A stretch of 64,000 nt of DNA from Tilletia caries (Eukaryota; Basidiomycota; Exobasidiomycetes; Tilletiales; Tilletiaceae). Shown one piece after another: positions 10,278 to 23,183 of the stretch. The stretch is from positions 310,001 to 374,000 of the forward strand of contig JALUTQ010000035.1 in NCBI GenBank assembly GCA_032718865.1. Direction: 5' to 3'. Each line of letters starts with the position of its first letter. Position 1 is the stretch's first letter. Under the pieces are notes generated by a model, which saw nothing but the letters and a program-made list of their open reading frames with translations, was not told the DNA's origin and did no database searches. The translations under genes and the position numbers were made by a program.

Positions 10278-10844
10278 ATGATTTACCCTCGTCTCCTCCT
10301 CCTCCTTCCTCGCCTTCTGCTCCTTCTCGCCACAGGAGCCACCTCTGCGCCCCTGCCGGAAGCAGCATGCCTTTCCTGCCCGACTGCGGTTCAGCCGTCC
10401 GCTACTGTGAGTGCACGCATCAATCTGCCCAATGGTTCGGTATGCCTTTGATCTGACACTTGAAATGTATGTTTTTCGCCGTATGCAGCTAGAAGTCCGC
10501 GCAGGGCCTGGGGAACTCAATGCGAACAAAGCCCTTGATCTTGTCACCGAATTCAGTGAGTACTCAACTATTGAGCTTGAAGCGACCCTGCAGTAACAGT
10601 TATGGTATCTGGCCTTCGATTGCCCGGTACAGATATACACGTACACTCTTTCGACGATCTCATCGAGCGGCTGAAAGGCCTTGGGTACCCGAACTTTCCG
10701 AAACAACTGACTGAGGAGGAGACGGAAAAAGCCCGTGTCATGATCATGCAAGCTAAGCATCACCAAAAGGGGGCGCAGGAAGCATATAGTGAGCTGGAGT
10801 GGATGCAGATTCAGGCAGAAATCCTCCACGAGCCAACCCCCTGA
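10278..10844 (+). CDS. Secreted APLPEA-family protein, copy 3, intact
   Basis: Three exons: 10278-10406, 10489-10555 and 10600-10844, with intron phases 0 and 1, giving 146 residues. Exon 1 holds a Leu-rich signal peptide (about residues 1-23) followed by APLPEAACLSCP, the family signature with a C-x-x-C pair. Exon 2 is a short variable linker. Exon 3 is charged and predicted helical (TEEETEKARVMIMQAKHHQK). The first intron begins GTGAGTGCACGC and is itself conserved between paralogs, even in regions that would translate, which suggests recent duplication. Promoter and 5' UTR are intact. Likely secreted; I do not recognise any known domain, so effector or cell-wall roles are only conjecture. 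Confidence 0.75.
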
Positions 10845-11246
10845 GTTGTAAACAACGCCACTGTACAATCCTTTCCTATCCTCCCTCCAAAATGCACGCA
10901 AAGCGCTTCCCTCACCTTCCGTATGTGATCAGACCCATAGCAGTGTGAAAGAAAGTACGGGAGAAACAGTAGTGTCGTTTGTGATTGTCCGTGAGTGATT
11001 GAGAAACAGGGATTCCAAGACGAGGTGGGGTGAGATCGTACTCTGGGACTCTGTGAGATGTTGAAGGACTTGCTTGCGTACATTATTCATTGGAATGGAG
11101 AAGTCCGGAGAAAAGAATATCGGCGGTGTCCGAGACAGAAAGTCTTGTCCTGATCTATGTATAGCCTGTAACTGATATGGATGCTTGAAGGATGTTGTGT
11201 GAGATAGACAAGAGACCGATCTCCGGCAACGGAGTGACACAATCGA

Positions 11247-14200
11247 TCACACTGGTCGCCCGGGTGAAGGGGAGGGCGAGTTGCGAAGCCGATCCGGATT
11301 GGAAACGTCCGGATGCACGCTCTGTCGCCAGCTGTCGATTTGGTGGACCTTGGGATGCATGACACCCGGGGCGGCCATGGCCGAAGCCTCGCCACCGCCG
11401 TGACCGCTGATGACGCCAGCCGGGCCCGCACCACCCATCTGCACAGGTCCTCCCATGCCTATGCCCATACCCATGCCCATGTCCATCGACCCCATACCCA
11501 TGCCCGGGCCCATGCCGCCACCCATACCCATATTCATCTGCGGGTTCATCATCGGCGCTCCCATCCCCATCGGCATCACGCCAGGAGGTCCGAGTAAAGA
11601 GCCATACATGCTCATACTGTTCGCCATCCGCAAGGTCTGCTCATTGTCGCGCTGCAACTGCTGAATGAGAGCCGCTTGCTGGGCAATGATGGCCGCCTGG
11701 GGGTAAGCATTGCCGAGCGGACGGTTGTCTTCGTCGTCCTCTTCGTCGCTGTTGGCATGCGCAGCTCGGGCGGCAGCGAGCGCCTCGGCTCCGTTGCTAT
11801 ATACAGCGCCCAGGGGTTTCATATCATCCGAATCCTCGTCGTCATCAGGGGGCGGAACGGCCGCGTACTGGTTCGCAAAGCCAGCATTGGGAAAACGAGC
11901 GGCCGGATTGAACCAGGATGTTGCAGCTGGCATCGTGGCAGCCTGGATAATCTGTGGGCTCGGGCCATGGGAAGCAGGTTGCGACCTCTGGTTCGATTGG
12001 CTGTTCACGAGCCCGGAGCGACCTCCAGCGTTCGCACCCGCCGTGAAGTCAAGGTCGAGATGACCCAGACTCATCTTTCTGCGATGCTCCTTCGCCCTGA
12101 TCGCAGCGAGGGGCAAGTCCTCATCACTGGAATCGTCTGCCTTAGCCCCTTGCGAAGAAGCATTGCGGGGTCCCAGGCCATCTGCTAGTGACCTTGCCGG
12201 TATGGTCTTCTTCAGCTGAGCGAGAGGCAAGTCGTCTCCGCTCGAATCCTCGGCATTCAATCCGGCTACCTGAGTCGCACTGGTCCCCGTCCCCAACGGC
12301 TGACTCTTGGCAGCAATCGGCCGTTCATCATCGGAATCATCTTCGCCGAACGCGAAGGAGACCCGCCCTTGACCAAAGCCACCCAAGCTCCGCGACATTC
12401 GAGCACGCTGCATGGCAGCTTTTCGTCGCGCGGCCTCGTTCTCGCTCCCGCTGCTCGTTTCGTCGTCGTCATCCTCGTCTGACGATCGAGCGAACCACCC
12501 TGCCGCAGCCTCGCTGGGACCCTGATTGCGTCGACCGCCTTTGGAATTGCGGTCGTCCACTAGGTTAAGATCGACATCTAATGTGGGTGGGTCGATGGGG
12601 GTGCGCGAACGTGGGGGCTCTTCCCGCTCGTCGTGCTCTCCGTCCGGCATCCGGCCATCTGGAGGGAGGGATGAGACCGGGCTACCGTCCTTTGTCGGCG
12701 GGAATGGCGTCTCGGACATGAAATCATCATGTTGCTGAGCACCTTTGCTCCCTCCCTTCTTGGCCTTCTTGCGCTTCTTGCGCTCCGTCTCCGCCTTCAC
12801 GTACTCCTCATCTGCGAGGCGTTGCAGTTCGCGCTGCTCGGCTTCACGCGCATCCTCTTCTTTGCGCTTGGCCATCTCGCGGTTCCACAACGTGTCTTCA
12901 CCAAAGGCAGCCTGCATTCGTTCGCGCGTGTCATTGTATCCGAGAGGATTATCGCGGAATGTGCGTGCGGCGGATCGACTGGACAAGACATCGGGAGAGA
13001 TCCCCAGTCGGTCGGCCTCTCGTTCAAAGGCCTGATTCTCCTCCAGTTCAGTCTGACCATAGAACCTGCATGGAAGAGATGGGTTGTAGTGGTGAGTGAG
13101 ACGCCTAATAAGAGGTGCGTTGCGACGCTCCAGATTCAGAAACGTACCGATTCTTTTTCTGTATGACAACGCGTTTCGTCTCAGCCAAGTCCAGCAGAGA
13201 TTTGCCGAACAGCTTGCCTGCCGGTCGGTTCTCGTCCACCCAGCGCTTCCCATCATCGCTGTCATAGTCCTCAGAGAGGTCATCTGTATCCGTCTCTGAC
13301 GAGGCAGTCGAATCTGAGCTTAGATCCAAGTCTTCAACAGGACTGTCCGCCTCGACGCCGACTTGATCGTACGTCTTGCCTTCCTTGTCCGCAAGGGCAC
13401 GCAGCGCACGACGCTCCCGTCGTGCCTTTTGCCTAGCCCGTTTAAGCTTCAGGGCCTTCTTCTCCGCCCTCCGCTCCGCACGGGTCTTCTTCACCGCGGG
13501 CCCTACGACCTGCCCATGCTCGTCGACGGCGTTCGATGCGGCATCCCAGCCCCATCCATCGCGCTCTTCATCATGCTGGACGAGATGGTTGCGGAATAGA
13601 ATCGTGCTCTTGTCCGCCGCTCGTCGACCGATGCCGGAGGGTGCGGCTGCAGGCACATGCACGATCCGAGCCGCATCGTCCGACGTGAGGAAGTTCGCCA
13701 GGGCGATGTCGTGCTTCTTCGGCTTCGCGGAAAGCGTCGGCTGTGGAATCTGCGAGCCCGCGGGGGCAGCGCTTCGGACAAGCAAAGCGCGCAAGGGTGC
13801 CGTTCCGCGGACGTCATGCAGCACGAATCCTTCGACCGCCCGCGGTCCTTGAGCAGTCTCCGATAGAACCTCCTTCTTTTTCTTCTTCTTGTCCTTCTTC
13901 TTGCCCCCAGGGTCTGCAAGCTCAGCAAGCATCTCCGGAGGCGGCGGGGTCACTTCAAACTGAATATCAACGCCATCATGCGTCAGTCGTGTCTGTGGTG
14001 CTGCCTCGGACCCCTGGAGTGGGGCTGGCATCACGAGCGCTTTAGGTTCGCGCGCGGCGAGCCCCAGTGGTTTGAGCGGACCGTTCGCGGGCGGACTCCT
14101 GTAGCTGTCGTCCACACTAGGCCGTCGGACACCCGGAGGTGGCTCCACTGCGCCAGGCAGGATGTTGCGATTCCATGTACCGAAAGCTGGGATCGGAAGT

Positions 14201-17200
14201 GCCGGTTGCGGAGTAGTGGGTTCGGTAGGTGCGAACGTCGACATCGACGAGGGTGCCCTCGGAAAGTCAGGTCTCGGACCCGACCCAAGTTGCGGCGTGC
14301 CTTGAGAAGGGAACGTCGGTGTCAGCACAATCTTGCCATTCTGACGCAAGATTGGCTCAGCCGGCCGGTCGTCGTGCTCCATTGCGCAAACGCCCGCGTC
14401 CTCGACCATCTGATCGAGAATAACCGACGATGTCCGAGAACGCCGAATTCGCAACTTGGACATGATGCCCTCATTCTCCTCATCTTTGAGAAAAGTGGAC
14501 TCCCGCTTTGGTCGCGACAGCGTGGAATCCTTGCGCGACCCGCCCTTGATATCCATTATACCCTGAATGCCAGCGTCAGCTCCCCCGCCAGGAGAGAGCG
14601 GATCGGCACCACCAGATTCATAGCCTTCCTCCTCTGCATCCATATCCTGCGTGGAGATACCATAGGAGGAAGGGAATGTGGCCTGCTTAGCCAGAGCTTG
14701 AAGCTGCTTCGTCGAAATGGATCCCTGCTGTGCATGTCCGCTAGCATTCCCAGTCCTTGACATGATCCGACTGTTGCGCAAGAAGGGTGAGGATCGTCCC
14801 GACGAGGGCAACTCCCTGTGGCGTTGCGCGCCAGGACTTCCCGTGGGCGACATGGAACCGGGGAAAGGACTCGGGCCGAGTGGAAAGGCATTGAACGGAT
14901 CTTGCTCTATGAACGCACCCTCCGCCAGAACACCCGGAGTCATCATCGCCGCATCTGATAGGAGCGTGCCAGGCCCGACCGATGCTGGACGAGGAAGGCC
15001 CGCCCCGCCGGTGAATGGACGACGTGGGTATGGCAGGCCGGCCGCTTCCGCTTGCTGCATGAGGTCCGAAGTCGCCGTAGAAGACATAATCTGGGTCAAC
15101 GGCCGTTGTCCTGGTTTGAACGCGCTGGGGCCATTGTTAAATCGCGCGACCCTGTCATCGGATGTACTCCGCGTCATTGTCGTTCGAAGCCCTGGCGGCT
15201 CAACTCGGCTGCCTGATGAGCCCGTGCCGGTCTTTGCATTCTTCCCTTCCATGAGCTCTTCCACCTCATCCTCCCGTATCCACTCCTTCTTACGGCCCGG
15301 CGAGGTTATGGTATCCGTCGTACTGATCATGCTCGCCCTCGCCCGCAGCTGCGACTGCGTCCGACTAAGACGACTCTGCTGAAGCTGGCCCAGTGGAAGG
15401 TCGTCGTCCTCCGTGTCCACTCCTTCCTGGTCTCCCTGTTCGCTCCAGCTATCGCAAACGACACCAAAACTGCTCTCGGGCCGGGGAATCTCAGCGCCGG
15501 GACCTGCCACATCTGAATCGGCGGTTGCAAACGTGGAGCGGTGGGAAGCGTCGCGCGTGTGGATCGCTGCTGCGTCAAGGTCCTGAGGACTTTGAAGACG
15601 GCCGATGAGAGATGAAAAAACGGCGTCTGGGTCGCTCTGATCAGTATCGATGCGGGAGAGCCGAGGCCGCTGGCTGTCGACAATACCAGAGTGAGCGGAC
15701 AGAGTCGTGGCTGTGGAGAGAGAGGGCGTCATCGTGTCCCCCGTCCTCGAGTCCGATTCTGATCCCTGAGCGTCACCTCGACCGTCGGCGGAGATTTCGG
15801 AATGAAGACGCTGCTTGATCATGTCCAAGCTCGACTTGCGCTTTGTGAAAACGCGCAGGTTGAGACCGATATTCGAAAGACCAAAGCCGGAAGTGGAGGC
15901 GCGTGCCGGATTGGGTGCCTTGAAACCTTCTCCTCCCTCTTCGACGCCGGCTGCCGTGCGCTGCGCGCCGGTCGTTTGAAGAGAAAGAAGTCGCTGTTCT
16001 GGAGTCTGTGAAGCCATATCATCCAGCAAACGGGCCGCTGCACTCCCAGCTGCGCTCATCTTGGCTGATTCTTCCTCGCTGACCGGCAATCCGGCGCTCT
16101 CACCGTCTTGTCGAGTACGACCCTGGCTAATATGATCCTTGACGTCCTGTTCGCTCGCATGCGGTCCAGGCCCGTCCCAAAGAGAGGGTGGTAAGGTTTC
16201 CTGACGCTCGCGATACATCTTGATGCGGGCGAGGAGCTCCAAGTCGGCCGTCTTTGCAGTCTTGTTCTTCCGGCGGGGGACCGGGAAGCCTGATGGATCT
16301 TCGCCAACAGCAGCCGATGATCCGTGCTCGAAAGAAGGAATGCCAGTGGCCTCGGTTGCGAATTCCGAGCGGGCATGGCCGATTGGAGAGTCGACGCTAG
16401 AGAAGGAAGGTCCTGCGAAACTTTGCATTGAATTGGCAAAATCTCCCATGCTTCCGTTGCTGAGGGAAGAGCGCGGGCGGTCACCAGATTCGGAGTGAGT
16501 CCGAATGCGGGATTGTCGAGCATTCTTGACTCGTTCCTGCTCATCTGTGGTGAGGAACTTGTCGACGCCCCACTCGGAGAGGGCTTCTACCTCTTCTTCA
16601 GCGACCACCTGGGGGCCCTCCCCCACAGTTTTTCCTGCCGAATTCATGCGCGATCGAGGGCGGGCGCTTTCTGCGCCAGGCGTTTCTGGTCTGGAATATG
16701 AAGACAGGATGGACTGGCCGCCGATGGAGTTCGAGCGGGTCCGAGCTCTGCGCTCGGTTGGCAGAGTCACTCCGAGGAAGTCGATGGAAGGGCGGCGTCC
16801 ATCCTCCTGCTCATTTGTTTCGATCGCTGATCCGTTGGCGTGCTCGAGCCGACTGAGACGGCCTGCGAGGTCGGCCTTTTGGGCCCGCTGTTCCCCCACG
16901 GTGAGTAAAGGGGTGTCTCGGAAGGGGGCGAAGATGACACTCTGTGAGGCGAGGCGTGGTTGGGGCAGCGGAACAGGTCCAATGTGAGGATCCTCCTTGT
17001 CGTTCTGATCGTTATCGTTCCCTGAACCCGGAGCCGTGCGGGCTGTCGAGAGTTTGAGGAAGCGGCTCTTTGTGCCCTGCGCCTGCTTGTCATCTGGAGC
17101 TCCCTGGGACTGCTTTGCTCGAGCAGCTTGGAGCTCTGCCTGGCGTATGATTTCTTCATTGTCCGCTTCGATGAGAGCGGCTGCGAGCTGGAGACGGGCG

Positions 17201-17397
17201 TTGATCTTCTTGCTCACGGTGGCAGGCTGAGGTGTAGGCCGCTGGGGGGCCGTGTCTGCAGTAGCTACTACTGCTGGTGGTGCTGCTAGCGGGGCCAGCG
17301 GCGGTCTTGCTGGGGGCGCTGATCCTTGCTGCTGAGTGAGCGCACGGAACGCAGGCAGCATGGCCATCGGCGACGACGAGCTCATCCCTGCCGCCAT
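11247..17397 (-). CDS. Large low-complexity protein with repeated acidic D-x-P-L motifs
   Basis: Two exons (17397-13148 and 13065-11247; 82-nt intron whose splice restores KKNR-FYGQTELEENQ) encode 2,022 residues. Most is Ser/Pro/Arg-rich and probably disordered. The best-conserved-looking block is central: a basic coiled region (KKTRAERRAEKKALKLKRA), then LLDLAETKRVVIQKKNRFYG and LGISPDVLSSRSAARTF. An acidic motif of the form DD-x-PL recurs at least six times (TEDDDLPLGQL, GDDLPLAQL, DEDLPLAAI, DDERPIAA, SDDMKPLGA, EDNRPLGN). The C-terminus is Met/Gly-rich. An in-frame ATG at 17676 would add 93 residues but would leave only 30 bp to the divergent VWA8 start, so I prefer 17397. Function unknown; a scaffold role is conceivable. 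Confidence 0.75.
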
Positions 17398-17706
17398 CGT
17401 TCCTCGCTCTGTGCGTGTCTTCCACCTCCAGGTCCCAGGAGTCCGTCGCCGCTTAACCGAGTCCAGAAAGGGAACAATGCGTGGGAAACGGGCTCTAGCA
17501 TGTGGAGGAGAAACGAGAAACTCAGAGCCATAAATTAGTGGGGAAATACTTTGTGGCTGAAAAGATGTTTTGGAACCGGTTACTTGGCCATAGCCGGAAA
17601 TGCCCTCGCCATGCTCCACTGACTTCCACGCTGACGGTCGCCACTTCGCAACCACTCTGCCTTCGACGATAGACATAAATAGGAAGGGGAAAGGAAGCAG
17701 GAGTGC

Positions 17707-20700
17707 ATGCTGCCGGTGTCGTTCCTTGGTGCTGTCCGCTCTCGCGCTCCTCTACTCAGCGGTGCTCGTCTCGTTTACAAGATGTCAGACGATAATAATG
17801 GCACCTCGTCGTCGCCGCTCCGTCGGATCGCAGCCTTCACTCGCCAGCTGATTCCCACCGCCCCAAGCTTCTCAAGATCAGCTTCGTCCTCCTCAGCAAC
17901 GCCGCCGTCCGGCCAGGACGAGCTCGGAATCCTCAAACTCGGGCCCGACGTCCGCATTCCCATCTTCCAGCCCCAGGACTACTCTCGCCTTCCCCAGCAG
18001 CGTCTCCTCCTGCCTCTCAATGATCCCATCGTCGAAGAGCATCTCGCATGGCTAGGCAAGAAATGGGTCCTCAATCAGGACGTCTTTCTCCTGAGCTCGC
18101 CCGGTCCCTACCCGCGCAGACTCGCCCTCACCTTCGCTGCCCTGCTCCAGCTTCCTTACGAGATAGTGGTGCTCCACCGAGATATCGGAGAGGGAGAGTT
18201 ATTGCAGTCGAGAAATCTCGAGGGTGGTGGCTCGCTCGTCTATCTGGATGGTCCTGTTACTCGCGCCATGAAGAACGGAAGCATTCTCATCCTGGAGGGA
18301 ATCGAACGTGCCGAGCGTAACGTCTTGCCCTGTCTGAACAACATTCTCGAGAATCGCGAAGTCAACCTCCCAGATGGCTCTCAGCTCGTGCCCGCCTCAA
18401 GAATCACCTCCGCCTCCGCCTCACACAACCTCATCCCCGTTCATCCTAACTTCCGCATCATCGCTACCTCGATCCCTGTCCCACCTTACAAAGGCGCCTC
18501 CATCGATCCCCCCTTCCGATCCCGCTTCCAGGCACGGTGGGTCGAAGGGGTCTCCAGCACCGGCTACAGTCTCGATTCCGAATCGAAAATTGGCGATGAC
18601 TCCGCCCAGCTATCTAATCAGCTCGCTCAGCGCTGGTATGAGTGGGCTGCTCTCCTCAAGTACCATGCGTTCGAGGCGGAAGGAGGCGACGTTCTGCCCC
18701 CAACATCACGTCTTCCCAGTTTGCCCACGACATCTCTCGCCCTCTTCAGTGACCTTGCCTTCCGTTTCCCTCCTGCCTCCCCTCTGCCCGTCGGTCCCGG
18801 TGCCAGCACAGGTGCCCCAGAGGCAGACGCAGCTGCGCACGAACAGGAGACAGGCACAGTTGTCAAGTCAGCCAAGGAGAAGAATGCTCAGGTAGCCGTT
18901 CAGACTATTTCGTCTGCCACACAGGCCTTCTTGGGTTCCGCGTATCCTATGCAGTACACCCTTGACGATGCTCGCCGAAAATTGCATGTCGAGCTCCTGG
19001 CTGCTGTCAATCTTCAGGACGGTCTCGATGCCGAACGAACGGCAGAAGGAATTGTTTCGGATCCTTCCCTTGGTCTCCTCGCATACAGGGTGGAGTCTAT
19101 CGCGCGCGAATCAGACCATGTCGCACGCGTCACCTTCGTCCAGCCTCAGACAGGACGTACAACAGAGACACGCGTTGCCTGCGGACCTTTGCCTCTCCTT
19201 CCCCTCTCCAAACTCGACTCCTTCCAGACCCAAGGCTCAAATGTCATCATAACTCCTCGCCTGCAGAGCACCCTGACCACGATGCTACAGCTTCACGCTA
19301 CCGGACGCGATATCTGTCTGCTCCCATCCGCGTTCTCCATCGCAGGTACCACACAAGCCACAAAGGACAGCCTCGCCACCTCCCAGGCATCCTCCTCCAC
19401 TTCGACCTCCATCGCCTTGTTCGCTGCTGTGCTCGGTTACGAGCTCGAGTCCGTCTGGCTATGGAAAGACATCGGAGGGAACGAGCTGGTGATGAGACGC
19501 GCCACTACGGAGGACGGAACGACGACGTGGGAGCCCGCACCCCTTCTTCGTGGAGCCCTCTCCGGGAAAATAATCCATCTTGCCGGAATCGACGTCCTGG
19601 GCCCGACCCTTCTCGCCCTCGGTAGGTTGCATCAGGATCGAGAGATCGAGCTCTGGCACGGCGGTCGAGCGACGCTCACTGAGGTCTCGAACGCCAAGCC
19701 GTCCAATTCGATCGAGGCTGAGTCTCTCCTCGGCCCTGGCAAACTTGTACCCGTTCACCCAGGCTTCCGCGTCATTGCCACCGCCTCCGTAACAAAGAAG
19801 GACTGGCTCACCGAAGAGGCCAGCACGCTCTTTGCCTTTGTTCGCCCGAGTCCGATGTCGGAAGAGGAGGAGCGGGATGTTATTCAGAAGCGAACCGGTG
19901 TTGGAAGCAGCGAGCTTGATAGGCTGTTCTGGTTCGTGAGGACGTACAGAATCACGAGTAGCGATCCTGTGAGTATCTTAGGCATGCACGTAGTTTGTAT
20001 GTAGCGCCTTGAATTACTGATCCTGTCTTTCTCAGAACCTCAACCTAAGCAAGTCCCGACGACTCGGCACGCGCCAGCTCATCCGTATCGCAGCCCGTCT
20101 GGCTCTTGATCCTTATGCCGATCTGCACTCCCTCCTCTCGCGCAACCTCCTTGTCGCCTACCTACCCGTCACCGTCCGCAACGTCGTGCTCGACCTACTT
20201 GCGCAGAGCCGCATCTTCCCCCGCGGAACCGAGGGAGCACACCAGTATCTGCCCCCTCCCTTCATCCCTGCCCCCAAGATCGACAGCCAGAAAAACGAGA
20301 TCAGCTTCGAAGACTTGAACGAACCGAAGGCCGAACCGAGGCGTGTGCCCCGCTTCGATGCCGCTCGGATGGATCCTGACGGCTTGGAACTGATCCCCAA
20401 CCTGCCCAACTTCTACTCCAACACGGCCCAGAATCTGCTCCTGCTCCAGATCGCGGAGGATCTCCAGATTTTGCGTGAGCCCATCTTGTGTCTGGGTCCA
20501 CAGGGCAGCGGGAAGAACCGGACTGTCGACGAGGCGCTCCGCCTGGTCAACCGGCCGAGGGAGTACATCCAGCTTCATCGCGATACTACCGTGGCGTCGT
20601 TGTTGCAGCATATCCATCTGGAAGGAGGCAAGTTGAGCTACGTGGATTCTCCCCTCGTGCGTGCAATTCGTACGGGTAGGGTCCTTGTTGTTGATGAGGC

Positions 20701-23095
20701 GGATAAGGCTTCGGCGCCCGTGGTGGCCATCTTCAAATCGCTTGTGAGTAACCGAGGATTGGCGTTTGGAATGTTCTTCATGCACATCTATCTCCTTGAG
20801 CCGATATTGGGGCGGATGTCTGACGCTGAGTTCATCCTAATCAGGCGGAGCGCGGCGAGTTGACGCTCCCGGACGGCAGCCGTGTCAGACCAGCATACAC
20901 TCCCGGTACGGAGAAGGACATCATTGTCAACCCTGAATTCCGGCTCATCTTGCTGGCGAACCGACCTGGTTATCCTTTCCTGGGTAACACACTTCTCGAG
21001 GGTAAGTGGCTGTGCTCGCACTTCGGTGGTAAAAAGCAATCCTTTTGACCAGAAAGTTTTGTCATTTTCGCTGTCGTGCAGTACTTGGTGAAGGCTTCTC
21101 CGCCTATGCCGTCAACAATCCCGATCACGAATCTGAAGTTCGCCTGCTCAAGCAGGCCGCGCCAGATGTGTCCGAGAACCTCATCGTTGCCCTCGACCTT
21201 GCCTTCAACGAGCTCCGCGAGGCCTTTGATGCAGGAAACGTGACCTACCCGTACTCCCTCCGTGAACTTCTTCACCTCGTCCGCCATCTTCAAAAGTTCC
21301 CCAGCGACGATGTGAGCTCAGTGCTCCTCAACACGCTCTCCTTCGACCTTCACCGACCTGAGGCCATGAGGGTCGTGCTGAGCACGTTGAAGAAGTACGG
21401 CGTTCCCATCGACGGCCTGAGTCTGGTTGCGATCCAAGAGAAGATGGACGATGCACGGCGGCAGGCGGGGGCCCAGAAGAAGCAGGTTCGTCAAGTCGAA
21501 TTCGAGCCTAAGGGCAGCACGGACCTGAATGGGCCGAAGGAGGGCCAGGCGACGGATGGAAAGGCGCATGTTGGAGGTAACAACTGGCGCGGTGGGACCG
21601 GAGGACGGGACACGGCTGGGCTGGGCGGTCGAGGCGGGTATGAGCGGTACTTCGTTGAGGGCCATGATGTCAATCAGGTCAGCAAGGAGTTGAAGGAGCA
21701 GGTGCCAGATCATATCCGGAAGCAGGCGCGCGAGATGGCTCGTGAGGCACTCAGTGAGTTTTCGTGCACTGGGTGTCTTAAAGAAAATGTGCGGCTGTTA
21801 ACTCTTTCATTCACTCTGCAGACAAGAAGCTGTCAGAGGAAGGTCTGACCTCTGCGGAAGGAGTAACTTATCATCATTGGAAGGTAAGCTCAGGCGCCTT
21901 AGAAATCGTCGTGTCTTCACAACCAGACTAAAATGTTTGCCCTGCTACATTGTGATACTAGATGGAGATGGCTGCTCAGGTACGTTGGCTCGACGCTTGT
22001 AGATCCGTCCAACACAGCACTGACTTTTTGCATTGTAGATTCAACAATTGACGAGTATGTTGGAGAACCTGCAAGCCCAGGCCAAGGAGCGGCAGGTAGG
22101 TCTCTCTCTATCTCGCACACGCGTCATCTGACAGCGAGGCTTCACTGCTGACGACTGGCTTTCATCGTGTCTTATACCTTCCAGTGGATGACTCGCCAGC
22201 AAGAAGGCGAGCTTGATGAGAAGCGACTAACCGACGGTTTGACTGGTGAAAGAACCATCTTCAGGAGGTGAGTAGCATCATCCCTTTAAAAAGGAGTACA
22301 TGCCTTTCTGAAGGTCGTTATATTCCCATTTGAGCAGACGCCAAGAAGCACCACCGGAACTTGGCGCGGCTCAGACCAAGCCCAAGCGAATCCGCTTTGG
22401 TGAGCACCATGAGCCCTCAAAGTGTTGAGATCTAGTTCTGATCATCTCTACTACAGTCTTCGATCTCTCCGCGAGCATGTACACGCTCCAGTACGATGGT
22501 CGGCTGGACCGCGAGGTCAAGACATGCCTGATGGTGTTGGAGGCGTTCGCCCGCGCCGACCCGGCCCGCTTCAAGTGGGACATCGTCGGCCACTCGGGCG
22601 ACTCCGCAATCATCCCGCTCGTCACATCAGACAAGCAGCCCAAGACAGATGGTGCCCGGCACAAGGTTCTCCGTGATATTGTGGCGTATTCCCAGTACTG
22701 TGATAGCGGCGACAATACGCTCGCCTCCATTCGACAGAGCGTGCAGGAGGTTGCTAAGGATGAGGCGGACGACTACTTTGTCTGTGCGCTGAGTGATGCC
22801 AACCTGAGTCGCTATGGGATCGGCGCGGCGTCACTCGGACAGGCTCTGCGGACCAATTCCAAGGTGAAGACGGCTATCATCTTCTTGGATAAGGGCACGG
22901 AAAGTCAGAACCTTGCGAGGCAGGTGCGTCTTCATTCCCTCATTCGGGCACACTTTGTACATGTGCGCTGATTACTCTCTCAACCCCCCTTTTTTTGGTC
23001 AGCTGCCTGGAAAGGCATTCGCCGCCGCGGACCTGAGCAAGGTACCGCAAATTCTGCACGATATTTTACAGAGCGTCTTGGATGAGAACGCCTAG
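17707..23095 (+). CDS. VWA8-like mitochondrial AAA+ ATPase with vWA domain
   Basis: Spliced from about 11 exons (17707-19968, 20036-20743, 20845-21001, 21082-21753 and later short ones, including an 18-nt exon at 21962-21979) to about 1,550 residues. The N-terminus is basic and hydrophobic, fitting a mitochondrial presequence; M at 17782 is an alternative start. Three AAA+ modules follow. The first has a P-loop-like SSPGPYPRR without Lys and the Walker-B-like ILILEGIERAE. The third has GPQGSGKN, the Asn-ending P-loop I recall from VWA8, then NRPREYIQLHRDTTV and VLVVDEADKA. The C-terminus is a vWA domain with the MIDAS motif DLSAS. Family members are matrix-facing mitochondrial ATPases of poorly known role. 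It is divergently arranged with the 11.2-17.4 kb gene. Confidence 0.9.
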
Positions 23096-23183
23096 GTACG
23101 CCCGGACTCATCTCATTTGGATTCCGCTGTTTGGATGAGAACGCCTAGGTACGCCCGGACTCATCTCATTTGGATTCCGCTGT
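23078..23183 (+). repeat. 53-bp perfect tandem duplication over the VWA8 stop
   Basis: Units 23078-23130 and 23131-23183 appear identical. The first includes the last codons and TAG stop of the VWA8 gene, so the second carries a copy of the C-terminal codons in the 3' UTR. Confidence 0.9.

Noticed and set aside
17397..17676. N-terminal extension of the D-x-P-L protein to an ATG at 17676
   Set aside because: It would leave 30 bp to the divergent gene and the added residues lack the character of the rest; the downstream ATG is preferred.
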